A stretch of 64,000 nt of DNA from an uncultured Schlesneria sp. Lineage in GTDB: Bacteria; Planctomycetota; Planctomycetia; Planctomycetales; Planctomycetaceae. The stretch is from positions 88,308 to 152,307 of the forward strand of contig CAIMFH010000082.1 in assembly GCA_903840265.1 (NCBI GenBank), written 5' to 3'. Shown here one piece after another: positions 9,001 through 17,825 of the stretch. Below the pieces are notes generated by a model. The model was given only the letters and a program-made list of their open reading frames with translations, was not told the DNA's origin and searched no databases. How positions within the stretch are numbered: the stretch's first letter is position 1; every line of letters starts with the position of its first letter. The position numbers and the translations under genes are program-made.

Positions 9001-10445
9001 GCAAGCAGGCAGACGTGGCCATTTTCAGCGGTCACCCTCTGAACGCGTTCTCACGTTGCGAACAAACCTTGATTGCGGGCGAAGTCTATTTCACGCGTGA
9101 TAAGCAGCCGAGCGCGATGTCGGCCGTTGCGGCTGCAGCGAGTGCCAAACCTTCCGCGTTAAACCTGCCCAAGCCCGAAGAGCGATCTCCTTGGATCGAC
9201 ATGAATGCCGCGAAGTCGCCTCGATATGCGATCGTCGGTGCCACCGTGCATCCTGTAGACGCCGAAGATATTACCAATGGCGTCGTGCTGATTGATGCTG
9301 GAAAGATCGCCGCGGTTGGTCCTCAGAGCTTGCCAATTCCCGATGATTACGCGGTGCTGACTGCCAACGGCCTGCATATCTATCCCGGTCTGATCGACGC
9401 GGGGACGTCAGTCGGATTGATCGAAATCAGCAAAGTGCGCGAGACCAGTGATTTGAGCGAGATCGGTCAGTTCCAGGCCGATCTGCGAGCGGGTATCGCG
9501 GTGAATCCCGATTCGGAATTGATTCCGGTGGCAAGGGCCGGCGGCATCACGACGACGCTGTGTCTTCCTGCGGGGGGCGGCAATATGACATCACATGGCC
9601 ATGTCCACGGACCTATCATCGCGGGTCAGGTTTCGATGGTGCAATTCGCGGGTTGGACGATGCCCGAGATGGTCTTCAACATGGAAGCTGGCCTGCACTT
9701 GTTGTGGCCAACAGGGAAAGAACGTAAGCAACCGATCGAAGAATTGAAGCGGCATTTGATGGCAGCACGGCTTTACGACGCTACGAAAGCTGCAGAAGCG
9801 GAAGCTGCCAAAAACGGGCCACAACCTGGCGGCCCAACGCTCTTGGTCGATCCGCGTTATGAAGCATTGCGACCATATTTGCGAGGTGAACGGCCTGTCT
9901 ACGTTGAAGCGGAAACGAAGCAGGAGATCGTCGAGGTTCTGCATTTTGCTCAACAGGAGAAACTGAAAGTCGTCCTGTGTGGTGCGATCGACGCCTGGAA
10001 GGTGGCCGATCAGATCAAGGCCGCAGGAGTCTCGGTGATTGTCGGCCCAGTCATGCGCAAGCCGCAAGAAGAATACGATCCGTTCGATGCGCCATATGCC
10101 AATGCCGGTCGTCTGCAGGAAGCGGGAGTCAAATTCTGCTTCCGATCGGATACGGCTTCGAACAGTCGAAACGTTCCATTTGAAGCGGCGATGTCGGTCG
10201 CTTACGGACTTTCCGAGCAAGCGGCTCTCAAAGGAGTGACACTCACCTCGGCTGAAATCCTGGGGGTCGCCGATCGGATGGGGTCGCTGACCGCCGGTAA
10301 GTGGGCCAACGCCATCATCACAGACGGATCGCCATTACAAGAGACGACGCAGATCAAGGGGATTTTAATTCAGGGACAACCGTTCGCACCGGAAAGTCGT
10401 CAGACGAAGTTTTACGATAAGTATCGGGCACGGCTGAAGAAATAA
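6018..10445 (+). CDS. Giant exported protein with three amidohydrolase modules, two degenerate
   Basis: 1475 codons from the TTG at 6018 (GGAG ten bases before). TTG 6072 or ATG 6099 are alternative starts that bring the signal peptide (TMLLMAFAIPSGQADEP) nearer the N-terminus. Three amidohydrolase-superfamily modules follow in series. Module 1 (about 50-470) has the typical beginning (VRHGRISGVG, then GFIDAGAAAF) but lacks the HxH metal ligands. A beta-rich insert (about 480-580) follows. Module 2 (about 635-1045) keeps IIDTHSH, a later HSHC and a KSDDW-type aspartate, so it can bind metal. Module 3 (about 1065-1475) reads GLIDAGTSVG and again lacks HxH. The superfamily hydrolyses C-N and related bonds. 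The substrate here is unknown; dipeptidase- or imidazolonepropionase-like activity of module 2 is the safest guess. The gene appears monocistronic and converges with a lipoprotein gene. Confidence 0.8.
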   Translation: MVSFYCVDRPYPHSSDHRLTTVRTLATMLLMAFAIPSGQADEPAAPGFRPDAVLFKNAKVVLAPGQVIEKAHVLVRHGRISGVGAETPIPPDAEVIDADGLTILPGFIDAGAAAFLQDAKPQPVAGRAVEISKYALAGMRQDDRNGLTPEFAAGEHLSAKPEDQERYRQAGFVAVHVLPNGRIASGRGTVLNLASLPLRESILVPVSFATMQLSERGGGEYPSTNMGVHAHLRQAFLDAERHATQQRLFKANTPNVTRSATDAALDAMNEMRTPAVKTVFVAFSRDDHDRSLSFASEHQLRPVIWGGHEAYRVIDRLKKTDTDVIVHVDFGEEPKLDAPKPGDDPYADLADPQRVREHKRNEWKQRVAGLAELQKAGVRFAVSSRDGKSPSDVLKGLRQAIANGLDRDAALAAITTQPAAMLGLDQELGTIAVGRPAYFTVMTGAFDNDQSKVRHVVINGYRYEYNKDAKPIAPATPGQAAPLQVGGTWTVEIESAEGKVRGELELVQTDRALSGRFKSNQGDGRLSSGKVSAEAVEFVVSIGAGDNIIALKFEGKLNGAAMQGNLKSPFGAATKWTAARQDPKPQPNAAIQLTTIEAADDPQASADATTPSNEKSTVSMEQPVEFPADRRARPVQTGGNVLIKGGTVLTATGQTLPATSILIKNGTIIAIGPDLQPDPGMQVIDATDRFVMPGIIDTHSHIMISNGLGGVNEATASIVCEVRVRDVVNSADPSEYRALAGGVTTARLLHGSANSIGGQDAVVQLKHGVSANDHLFPGAHTGVKFALGENVKARTGRFPNTRLGVEATLNRAFLEALDYRRQWQEFEKARQQAGADADKLLPPRRDLRLEALVGILNGEKFIHSHCYRADEILMLLRVAENHGIRVWSLQHVLEGYKVAPEIVKHGASCSTFADWWAYKVEAFDAIPQNAALLHEAGANAVIKSDDWELIRHLYLEAAKTVRYGNMPPDIALQTITLNPARELGLSDRLGSIEVGKQADVAIFSGHPLNAFSRCEQTLIAGEVYFTRDKQPSAMSAVAAAASAKPSALNLPKPEERSPWIDMNAAKSPRYAIVGATVHPVDAEDITNGVVLIDAGKIAAVGPQSLPIPDDYAVLTANGLHIYPGLIDAGTSVGLIEISKVRETSDLSEIGQFQADLRAGIAVNPDSELIPVARAGGITTTLCLPAGGGNMTSHGHVHGPIIAGQVSMVQFAGWTMPEMVFNMEAGLHLLWPTGKERKQPIEELKRHLMAARLYDATKAAEAEAAKNGPQPGGPTLLVDPRYEALRPYLRGERPVYVEAETKQEIVEVLHFAQQEKLKVVLCGAIDAWKVADQIKAAGVSVIVGPVMRKPQEEYDPFDAPYANAGRLQEAGVKFCFRSDTASNSRNVPFEAAMSVAYGLSEQAALKGVTLTSAEILGVADRMGSLTAGKWANAIITDGSPLQETTQIKGILIQGQPFAPESRQTKFYDKYRARLKK

Positions 10446-10472
10446 ATTAGCACGCGTGGTGCGTTGGCTTCG

Positions 10473-10901
10473 TCAAGGTGTTGATTGTAAGTCGAAGTCG
10501 ACCGTGTTTTTGCCCGGCGTGATGTCGGCAGCCAGAACCGTATTAGTACTGTTGTATCGCTTGGGGACTCGTTCTTCGTGTTCGACCATCTGTCCGGTGG
10601 CAGGATCGACAGCCTCGTAAGCCGTTGTGATTCGGACGCTGTGTTTGCCGGTCTTGGCACCGCGGGTGCTGCCGATGTAGATCAGGTTGAAGGTTCCTTT
10701 GGCGTCGGTTTTGTCCTGTGAGACGCGGCCCCCTTCCGTCGGACTGAAAGAGATGATTGCCCCTTCCAGGGGCTTGCCGTCAATTGTCACGGTACCTCGA
10801 ACAACGCCCAAGTCGGGTTGATCGGACTTTGCGCTGCACCCGAAAGAGAGCAGCATTCCGGTGGCGGCGATGCCAAGGAGAATTTGTTGGAATTGCTTCA
10901 T
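10473..10901 (-). CDS. Small lipoprotein with transthyretin/carboxypeptidase-regulatory-like fold
   Basis: 142 residues from ATG 10901; a GTG at 10913 is the alternative. An N-terminal signal segment ends in LLSFGC, a probable lipidation cysteine (Cys22). The remainder reads like the beta-sandwich small proteins frequent in planctomycetes: GVVRGTVTIDGKPLEGAIIS, SPTEGG, and a KGTFNL strand. No catalytic residues are recognisable. Proteins of this kind are often encoded near DUF1559 genes, as here (DUF1559 gene 150 bases upstream on the same strand). It is probably an envelope structural protein. The function is unknown. Confidence 0.75.
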   Translation of the reverse strand: MKQFQQILLGIAATGMLLSFGCSAKSDQPDLGVVRGTVTIDGKPLEGAIISFSPTEGGRVSQDKTDAKGTFNLIYIGSTRGAKTGKHSVRITTAYEAVDPATGQMVEHEERVPKRYNSTNTVLAADITPGKNTVDFDLQSTP

Positions 10902-11054
10902 CAGAAAATCCACGGCTTTGATTGAAGGGCCCGCGATCCAAGGTTTGCTGGAAGTGCCTGGTTAGTGCGGGTCGCCCTTCCGTGTCGCGTTGAAACATGG
11001 GTTAGACAGAGTGGGGTTCCGCTCGCGGGACGCCACAGTCAGGTGGGAGGCGCT

Positions 11055-12059
11055 TTAGAACTCGCCCAGGACCATGCCGTCGTCTCGCGACATCAGACGC
11101 TCCATGGTGCTGTCTGTTGTGGCCGTGGCGATGTTGTGATCCACGTTCTCGCTGATAAAACGTACCGCCCCATCACCCATCAGGAAGTGTGCTCCACCGA
11201 CGTGTTGGCTGCTGTAGTTTCGTCGGAAATCGCCCGCAGTGGGGCTGGAAGTGCTGTTGATCAGCGACAGACCGCAACTGTGAGTCATCATCAATCCACG
11301 GTTGTCATCGCCGACGGCCTGCTCGGCACCGCGAATCCCGTAGATCGTGGCAGCATAAACCTTAACGCCGCGAAGCTGATAGGCGCGTTCGCCGACGAGT
11401 AACGTGTTACTCAGTCCATCGGAGATGTCACGCATCGAGCAGCCACTGTTGCGCCAGGCGGTTCCATTCGCGAATTGGACACTGCCTGCCGCCGAGAGAG
11501 GGCCGGTGTCACTTCGGAGCGAACGGCTGGCATTATTCGCGGTGTAGTTGGAAGTCGCCGTCGGGACCCCTTGAATCCGGTATCCGTTCGAGGAGGGAGC
11601 AGGTAGATCGGGAGGCTGAGGCCCATCATTCAATGTCGGTCCAGTATCGGACGGACATCGAAATGCGGGGAGCGAGGTCTGCAATCCGGCTCGGCACCCG
11701 TTGACGGACGTGTCTCCCACGCAGGCTGTCATCGTGTTGTTGCCGGGATTGAGCTTTGAATAAAGCGGAGCCTGATCGATGTACGGCAGCAGGTACGTCG
11801 CCCAACTCCAGTTTCCGTCGAGAACGCTATCCGCGGTGCCAGAGAATTGCATCACGTAGCCAGGGGGCATGCGTTGAGTCACGTCGTGATAGTTGTGGAT
11901 TGCCAGTCCAATCTGCTTCAGGTTGTTTTTGCACTGCGTCCGGCGTGCCGCTTCACGCGCCTGCTGCACCGCCGGCAGTAACAGGGCGATCAGCACCGCG
12001 ATGATCGCGATGACGACCAGAAGTTCGATAAGGGTGAAGCCCGATCGACGAGAGCGCAT
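11055..12059 (-). CDS. DUF1559 protein with type IV pilin-like leader
   Basis: 334 residues. The N-terminus is a prepilin-type cleavage and methylation motif ([20 protein letters not shown]) followed by the DUF1559 signature ([20 protein letters not shown], then LGLAIHNYHD-type and FRCPSD). The C-terminus has the family's SQHVGGAHFLMGDGAVRFIS ending. The hydrophobic helix suggests processing by a prepilin peptidase and assembly at the inner membrane or in a pseudopilus-like structure. DUF1559 proteins are massively expanded in planctomycetes and their exact job is unproven. A perfect inverted repeat lies 78-113 bases upstream. A paralogue interrupted by a stop codon is at 63518. Confidence 0.9.
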   Translation of the reverse strand: MRSRRSGFTLIELLVVIAIIAVLIALLLPAVQQAREAARRTQCKNNLKQIGLAIHNYHDVTQRMPPGYVMQFSGTADSVLDGNWSWATYLLPYIDQAPLYSKLNPGNNTMTACVGDTSVNGCRAGLQTSLPAFRCPSDTGPTLNDGPQPPDLPAPSSNGYRIQGVPTATSNYTANNASRSLRSDTGPLSAAGSVQFANGTAWRNSGCSMRDISDGLSNTLLVGERAYQLRGVKVYAATIYGIRGAEQAVGDDNRGLMMTHSCGLSLINSTSSPTAGDFRRNYSSQHVGGAHFLMGDGAVRFISENVDHNIATATTDSTMERLMSRDDGMVLGEF

Positions 12060-12513
12060 CGTGAGACCTCGCTGAAGCTAGATGTGAGAAGCGGAAAAAA
12101 GGCGAATGCCATGCAATGGAAAAGGACCGTAATCGGGAATTTGTGCAGGCTGACGTGAGGACGCACAAATTCGCACAGATATCTTCTCCGGCCGAATCGA
12201 AATTCCCCGCGAGATTTTAAGGAACGTGGGAAAAAAGTTGGACAGTCCGGTGTCTGCCTGTCTGGAGCCTGTCCATTGGATTGCTGATACGGTCTTCAGG
12301 CCAATCCCTTCCGGTTAAGGTCATGGTTCGTAAACCTGCCTGTTAATTTGGCTTTCTTTGATCCAGGCCGGTTGATGACAGGGGAATTTTGCATCCCGCA
12401 GGAGATAGTATGGACGACGATGGATCGTGTTCCCGGGAAGCGAATTGTGTCGAAGCAAGTGGAAGCTGGTCATCCGTGCGTGGATCTACGATTGCTCGAT
12501 AAGGGGCTGCAGC
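12060..12513. other. Divergent intergenic region between DUF1559 gene and ECF sigma cassette
   Basis: About 450 bases without a gene. It must hold promoters for both directions. The clearest structure is the inverted repeat at 12137-12172. No good sigma-70 hexamer pair was found for the plus strand, which would fit control of the cassette by an alternative sigma, but that is inference. Confidence 0.5.
12137..12172. promoter_or_regulatory. Perfect 10-bp inverted repeat upstream of DUF1559 gene
   Basis: GAATTTGTGC (12137-12146) and GCACAAATTC (12163-12172) are exact reverse complements separated by 16 bases. It may be a protein-binding dyad or a hairpin in the 5' leader of the minus-strand DUF1559 gene. 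It is not followed by a U-tract, so it is not a terminator. Confidence 0.5.
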
Positions 12514-13032
12514 GTGGACGGTGGGCTATTCGCATCGCTAATTGTCAAAAATGATCGCCGATTAATTCGGTACATTATGACTCTCATTCCGCGACGCGAT
12601 GAAGCTGAAGAGATTTTGCAGCGGACGGCGACGGCGTTGTGGGAGAATTTCGGCGAGTACGACACCGCGCGAGACTTCTATCCCTGGGCGTCGCGGTTTG
12701 CTTACTTCGAAGTGTTGAAATATCGACGGGATCACGCGCGCGAACGCCTGGTGTTTCGGGAAGACATCCTGCAAATCGTGGCCGAGACTCGCGATTCCAT
12801 GGAAGACCTGCTCGAGCATCGACGGGAGGCACTGTTGCTGTGCCTGGGTCAATTCGTTGCGGCGGATGTTGAGTTGTTGCGCCGACGGTACTGCAGTCGA
12901 GAGAGTATCGCCGTGCTGGCTCAGGAAATTGGGGCGACTGCCAAGTCCCTATATCGTCGTCTGGACCGAATTCGCGAACGCCTTGCCGACTGCGTCTCTC
13001 GCCGAGTGGCGGCGATGAGCATTGAGGAGTAG
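12514..13032 (+). CDS. ECF sigma factor, planctomycete/verrucomicrobial subgroup
   Basis: 172 residues from GTG 12514, chosen because AAGGGG lies seven bases upstream and because the protein then begins right at region 2 (FASLIVKNDRRLIRYIMTLI). The frame is open further upstream to GTG 12427, but that stretch has no family character. Region 2.2 reads EAEEILQRTATALWENF. Region 4 is at about 110-160 (CRRRYCSRE-like, then SIAVLAQEIGATAKSLYRRLDRIRERL). The next gene begins four bases after the stop and encodes a FecR-LamG protein, as in other planctomycete cassettes. The likely role is to transcribe this locus or a related regulon in response to an envelope or carbohydrate signal. Confidence 0.85.
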   Translation: MDGGLFASLIVKNDRRLIRYIMTLIPRRDEAEEILQRTATALWENFGEYDTARDFYPWASRFAYFEVLKYRRDHARERLVFREDILQIVAETRDSMEDLLEHRREALLLCLGQFVAADVELLRRRYCSRESIAVLAQEIGATAKSLYRRLDRIRERLADCVSRRVAAMSIEE

Positions 13033-13036
13033 AACC

Positions 13037-14716
13037 GTGGGTGGCGAAATTGATAGTCGCGAGTATGGCCAACTGTTTCGTCAGTTGCTCGATGGTGATT
13101 TGACCGATGCCGAATTCGCAGTGCTCGAACAGCGGTTGAAAGAGGATCCTTCGCTACGATCGCGGTATGTGCAGTTCGTTGATCTGGAAACCTGTCTGCA
13201 GGACGAGTTGAGTCATCGTGCTGAGACTTCGCTGATCTCTCCAAAGTTGAAGCCTGTCTGGCCGTGGTATCTGGCGGCCGTGGTCGCGACTGCGGCTGGT
13301 CTACTGCTGGCAGTGAATCTTTTTCACTCGCCAGAGCAAGTGGCGATCGTTCCGCTGCCGCCGTCGCCGGTTCAACAGGTTCCCGCACTGTACATGGCGG
13401 CTCCCCTACAGGGGTTGCCGGTCGTGGCTGTGGTGACAGCGTTGGATGGAGTCACTCAGCCAGAGCTGCGCGACCGGCTGGAAGTGGGGACTCGACTAAA
13501 GTCCGGTATCCTGAAGCTCACTGACGGTGAAGTGCAGTTGGATTTTCTCGGGGGGGCGCGCCTGCTGTTGAGTGCTCCTGCGGAACTGCACATGGTGTCG
13601 AATTCATCGGCCACGCTGGTGAGTGGCGCGGCCGGGGTTCGCGTGCTGCATGCTCAGAAAAACTTTGTCTTAAATGCACCTGATGTTGCCGTGGTGGACT
13701 TGGGAACGGAGTTCGCCGTCCGCGTGGATGCCAGTCGCCAGACTCAAGTGCATGTCTATGCCGGTGAAGTCGAAATTTCGATGTTGGGTGACGATGGCAA
13801 CACCTTGATCAGTCAGCGTCTGGCGGAACGCGGGACCATGTTGGTCGACCCGCAATCGCGGCTGTTCACTCCCCTGGCCGCCCCGACCACTTCGCTGCCA
13901 CGCGTGCGGGCACCCGACGCGGCCGATCTGGTGGTGACTCGTGAATATGTGCAGCACATCCAGCAATCGAAGCCGTATTTGTACTGGCGATTTGATTCGA
14001 TGGAGGGTGGTGTCGTTCGCGATGAATCGGGCAATTCCTTTGATGCTCACGTTGTCGCGGCACCGGAAGACGCAGGGGCGATCCGAGTCACCAATGGCGT
14101 CCTGGCGTTGGCGGCTAGTGCCGGCCCTCGAAGTTTGGTTTCTGTGAATCCGGTTCCGAATTTTAACAGTGACGACTTCAGCATCGAACTGTGGGTGATG
14201 CCGGCGGAGTTATCGCAAGCGGTGGTCCTGGGCGTGTTGCTCCCCAGCGAGAGTCCAGTCCTCATGCATCTGAACTTGATTGAGTTGGCTCATAACACGG
14301 CGCTCGTTCATCAACCGGGTGTGATCAGGTTTCTGCATCGTCAACCCGCTCGCCGACTGGGCGGATACAACCTGTTCTCGCAGGATGTTTGTACGCCGGG
14401 CATCTGGACGCATGTCGTCGCGACCAAGGCGATCGATGAACTGAAGCTGTATGTCAACGGCCAGCTGATTCGAACCGTCTCGGGCCCGGGGACGGGGGCG
14501 AGAGATGATCTGAGTTACAGCATCATGCTGGGTCAATTGGCACCCGCCAATAGAGACCGACAATTCAACGGCCTGATCGACGAAGTCGCCATTTATCGTC
14601 GAGTCATGCCCATCGAAGAGATCGCCCGCCACTACTGGTCGATCGTCCGACCGTCGATGTCGACCGCGAGCCGTCCTCGTAATAGTTCTAGTATTGTTGC
14701 CAGTTCGTCGCCGTGA
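13037..14716 (+). CDS. FecR-domain / LamG-domain membrane protein (putative anti-sigma regulator)
   Basis: 559 residues from GTG 13037, preceded by a strong GAGGAG seven bases away that overlaps the end of the sigma gene. Layout: a short N-terminal anti-sigma-like part (LFRQLLDGDLTDAEFAVLEQ), one transmembrane helix at about 76-97 (WYLAAVVATAAGLLLAVNLF), a FecR domain at about 145-270 (VVDLGTEFAVRV, HVYAGEVEIS), and a C-terminal LamG/concanavalin-like domain at about 310-535 (YLYWRFDS, NGLIDEVAIYRR). This architecture suggests that the outer LamG part senses a glycan or other ligand and the inner part controls the adjacent ECF sigma. It is co-directional with the next two genes, which encode the probable exported effectors. 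Confidence 0.8.
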   Translation: MGGEIDSREYGQLFRQLLDGDLTDAEFAVLEQRLKEDPSLRSRYVQFVDLETCLQDELSHRAETSLISPKLKPVWPWYLAAVVATAAGLLLAVNLFHSPEQVAIVPLPPSPVQQVPALYMAAPLQGLPVVAVVTALDGVTQPELRDRLEVGTRLKSGILKLTDGEVQLDFLGGARLLLSAPAELHMVSNSSATLVSGAAGVRVLHAQKNFVLNAPDVAVVDLGTEFAVRVDASRQTQVHVYAGEVEISMLGDDGNTLISQRLAERGTMLVDPQSRLFTPLAAPTTSLPRVRAPDAADLVVTREYVQHIQQSKPYLYWRFDSMEGGVVRDESGNSFDAHVVAAPEDAGAIRVTNGVLALAASAGPRSLVSVNPVPNFNSDDFSIELWVMPAELSQAVVLGVLLPSESPVLMHLNLIELAHNTALVHQPGVIRFLHRQPARRLGGYNLFSQDVCTPGIWTHVVATKAIDELKLYVNGQLIRTVSGPGTGARDDLSYSIMLGQLAPANRDRQFNGLIDEVAIYRRVMPIEEIARHYWSIVRPSMSTASRPRNSSSIVASSSP

Positions 14717-14784
14717 ATCGTCTGCTTACGCTAATATTGTCGCCCTGATTGCGACAAATGGTTCCGCTTGGGAGTGCATTCTGC

Positions 14785-17700
14785 ATGGGGGCAATCACAC
14801 CGCGAGCTTTCAAAGTGATTGCGAGTGTCGCCGCGCTGGGGATTCTTTCCGCAACGGCCTGGGGTGCCGACCGTATTCGCTTCAATGAGCAAATTCGGCC
14901 TTTGCTGTCTGATCGTTGCTTTGCCTGTCACGGACCCGATGCCAAGCGACGCGAGGCGGACCTGCGATTGGATGTGCGAGCGGACGCGGTTGGCGAAGGG
15001 GAAGGCCCCGCAGGTATTGTCCCCGGACGGCCCGGCCAGAGTCCGCTGTGGCAGCGCATCACGTCGACCGACGCAGATCTGCAGATGCCGCCCCCATCTT
15101 CGAAGAAACCAAAGTTTTCCGACGACGAATTAAAACTGATTCAAGAGTGGATTGCTCAGGGGGCGGAATATGAAGGTCATTGGGCGTTCCTTCCATTGGG
15201 TCACGTTGTCGGGCCAACGGTTGTACTGCCGACGCGAAATTCGATCGATGCCTTCGTTCGATCCAAATTGGAGCGGCTGGGAGTTCAGCCGTCGCCACCG
15301 ACTGACCGTGCGACACTTCTGCGACGCGTGACGTTAGATCTCACCGGCTTGGCACCCTCACCTGAGGATGTGACCTCTTTTCTGGAAGATGATCGAGAGG
15401 ATGCGTACGAGCGAGTCGTGGATCAGCTGTTGGGCTCACCTCACTATGGTGAGCGGTGGGGGCGTCACTGGCTCGATCAAGCTCGGTACGCTGATTCCAA
15501 CGGATATGCCATCGATGCTCCACGAGACATGTGGCCCTACCGCGATTGGGTGATTGACGCAGTAAATCGCGATCTGCCATTCGATCAGTTTACGGTTGAA
15601 CAATTGGCGGGCGATTTGTTGCCAAGTCCAACGAAATCGCAATTGATTGCGACCGGATTTCATCGCAATACCTTGATCAACCAGGAAGGTGGTAGTGACC
15701 GCGAGCAGTTCCGCGTCGAGGCGGCGCTGGATCGAGTGAATACGACTGGCGCGGTCTGGTTGGGGTTAACCGTCGGCTGCGCTCAATGCCACACGCACAA
15801 GTTTGACCCTATCACCCACCGCGAATACTACGAGCTATTCGCATTCTTCAACTCGGCTCAAGATGCCAACGATCGTGGACCGACCATCGAAGTTCGGCGC
15901 GGTGAAGTCTTCGGCAATCCCGAAGTCCTGCCGGCAGAATCGCGTCCGCTCTCAAAAGACGAGCTAGCCAAGTTGCGCACCGAATGGGAAGACGCAAAAC
16001 GCTCGAAATTGGCCGGAAGTCCCGCCGTCGAAGTTTGGTCGCCGTTGAAGTATCAAGTTCTGGAGACCGAATCGAAGCTCGGCAGACTCGAACGCGGTAA
16101 TGAGAACTCTGTGGTCTATGATCGAAAGGGTTCTGCGAACGAGCGTTTTGTGATCACCGGCGCGACCGAACTGTCTCGCGTGGTGGCCGTTCGATTGCGC
16201 GTGTTGATGCATGAGACACTGCCGAAACACGGGCCGGGGACCGCTGGCAACGGAAACTTCGTCCTTTCTGAATTCCGGCTGCGAATGGGTGACGAGAGCC
16301 TGACGATTGCACGGGCTTTTGCCGACCACGAGCAACCCAGCTATCCGATTTCGGCGGCGATCGACGGGGACACATCAACAGGGTGGGCAATTAACGTGGG
16401 GCCGCAATCAACGGCCAAGATGAATGCCAATCACGAAGCGGTGTTTGTCCTGACTCAACCCGTAGATCTGACTGATCGGCATTTGACTGTTGAAATGGCG
16501 CACGATGTGAATCGCAACTACACGATCGGGCGGTTCGCGATCGATGTGACAGCGACCGTGCCTGACGAACGGCAGGTCGAAGATCCCGTTCTGGTCGAAG
16601 CACTCCAGACACCTCTGGCTCAACGATCGCAACAGCAGCTGGAAACAGTTCGGACGGCGTTCGAGAAGGCTGAACCTTTGGCGAACCCTGCAAAAAAGGA
16701 ACCCAACCCGAAGATCGCGCAGTACATGATAATGCGAGATCAGCCGCAACCACGCGAGACGTTCATTTTCACACGTGGCGACTTTACTCGTCCCGACAAG
16801 TCCATCGGTCGACTGTCACCAGGACTGTTGTCGGCTGTCTCGCCGGCTCGGAAAGATGTTCGTAACAGGCTTGATCTGGCTCAGTGGCTGGTTCATCCAG
16901 AGAATCCGTTGACGTCGCGTGTGGCAGTCAATCGGATCTGGATGCGCTACTTTGGCCGCGGACTCGTCGAGACCGAAGAAGATTTTGGGACGCAGGGAAC
17001 GCCGCCAACTCACCCCGAGTTGTTGGACTGGCTGAGTCGCGATTTTCAACGCGGACACTGGAGCGTGAAAGGGACGCATCGATCGATCGTGACCAGTGAG
17101 ACGTATCGGCAGTCGTCGTCGGATCGGCCCGACTTGTTGGAGCGAGATCCGCGAAATCTACTGCTGGCTCGACAGCAGCGTTTGCGGTTGGAGGCGGAAA
17201 TCACGCGGGATGTCGCGTTAGTTGCCAGCGGTGAATTCGATTCCACTATGGGGGGCCCCAGTGTGTTTCCGCCGCAGCCCGATGGAATGTATGCGTTCAC
17301 TCAAGTTCAGAAGCAGTGGCCGACCGAATCGGGCAGCCAGCGCGTCCGCAGGACGCTGTACACGTTCTACTATCGCAGCGCTCCCTACCCGCTGTTCACA
17401 ACGTTCGATGCGCCTGATTTTCAAGCCACGTGTACTCGGCGACTTCGATCGAATACGCCTCTGCAGGCACTCACTCTCGCCAATGACGCGGTCTTCGTTG
17501 AACTCGCTCGGGCCCTCGCTGTAAGGCTAGCTTCGGATGTGCCAGGCCCGTTTGCAGCGAAGCTCGACGAACGAATTGATCGAGCTGCGCTACTGTGTTT
17601 CGCGCGGAAGCCGACCACTGGCGAAGCAAAGGCTCTGCGCGATTTTGTGATCGCGCAAGTTGCCGAATTTGATGATGATCGGACTGCCGCAGACAAGTTG

Positions 17701-17805
17701 ATTTCCCCTGCCCTGCGGGCTCGCCTGCCAGCGTCTGAAGGGGCTGCTTTGGTCTTGTTGGCAAGAGCTCTGCTCAACGCCGACAATTTTATTACTCGCG
17801 AATAG
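14785..17805 (+). CDS. PSCyt1 / DUF1549 / DUF1553 exported cytochrome-like protein
   Basis: 1006 residues from ATG 14785. TTG 14749 and ATG 14758 are alternatives. A signal peptide (VIASVAALGILSATAWGA) precedes the Planctomycete cytochrome C domain with a heme-binding CFACH (about residues 45-49). DUF1549 follows (about 120-345, HYGERWGRHWLDQARYADSN) with a second CAQCH (about 332-336). A middle region follows, then DUF1553 (about 680-960, TSRVAVNRIWMRYFGRGLVE). These proteins are a planctomycete hallmark and are nearly always followed, as here after 20 bases, by a DUF1501 gene. Electron transfer coupled to breakdown of a polymer has been proposed for the family but is not proven. Confidence 0.9.
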   Translation: MGAITPRAFKVIASVAALGILSATAWGADRIRFNEQIRPLLSDRCFACHGPDAKRREADLRLDVRADAVGEGEGPAGIVPGRPGQSPLWQRITSTDADLQMPPPSSKKPKFSDDELKLIQEWIAQGAEYEGHWAFLPLGHVVGPTVVLPTRNSIDAFVRSKLERLGVQPSPPTDRATLLRRVTLDLTGLAPSPEDVTSFLEDDREDAYERVVDQLLGSPHYGERWGRHWLDQARYADSNGYAIDAPRDMWPYRDWVIDAVNRDLPFDQFTVEQLAGDLLPSPTKSQLIATGFHRNTLINQEGGSDREQFRVEAALDRVNTTGAVWLGLTVGCAQCHTHKFDPITHREYYELFAFFNSAQDANDRGPTIEVRRGEVFGNPEVLPAESRPLSKDELAKLRTEWEDAKRSKLAGSPAVEVWSPLKYQVLETESKLGRLERGNENSVVYDRKGSANERFVITGATELSRVVAVRLRVLMHETLPKHGPGTAGNGNFVLSEFRLRMGDESLTIARAFADHEQPSYPISAAIDGDTSTGWAINVGPQSTAKMNANHEAVFVLTQPVDLTDRHLTVEMAHDVNRNYTIGRFAIDVTATVPDERQVEDPVLVEALQTPLAQRSQQQLETVRTAFEKAEPLANPAKKEPNPKIAQYMIMRDQPQPRETFIFTRGDFTRPDKSIGRLSPGLLSAVSPARKDVRNRLDLAQWLVHPENPLTSRVAVNRIWMRYFGRGLVETEEDFGTQGTPPTHPELLDWLSRDFQRGHWSVKGTHRSIVTSETYRQSSSDRPDLLERDPRNLLLARQQRLRLEAEITRDVALVASGEFDSTMGGPSVFPPQPDGMYAFTQVQKQWPTESGSQRVRRTLYTFYYRSAPYPLFTTFDAPDFQATCTRRLRSNTPLQALTLANDAVFVELARALAVRLASDVPGPFAAKLDERIDRAALLCFARKPTTGEAKALRDFVIAQVAEFDDDRTAADKLISPALRARLPASEGAALVLLARALLNADNFITRE

Positions 17806-17825
17806 CCGACTCGAATGCGATTGCC

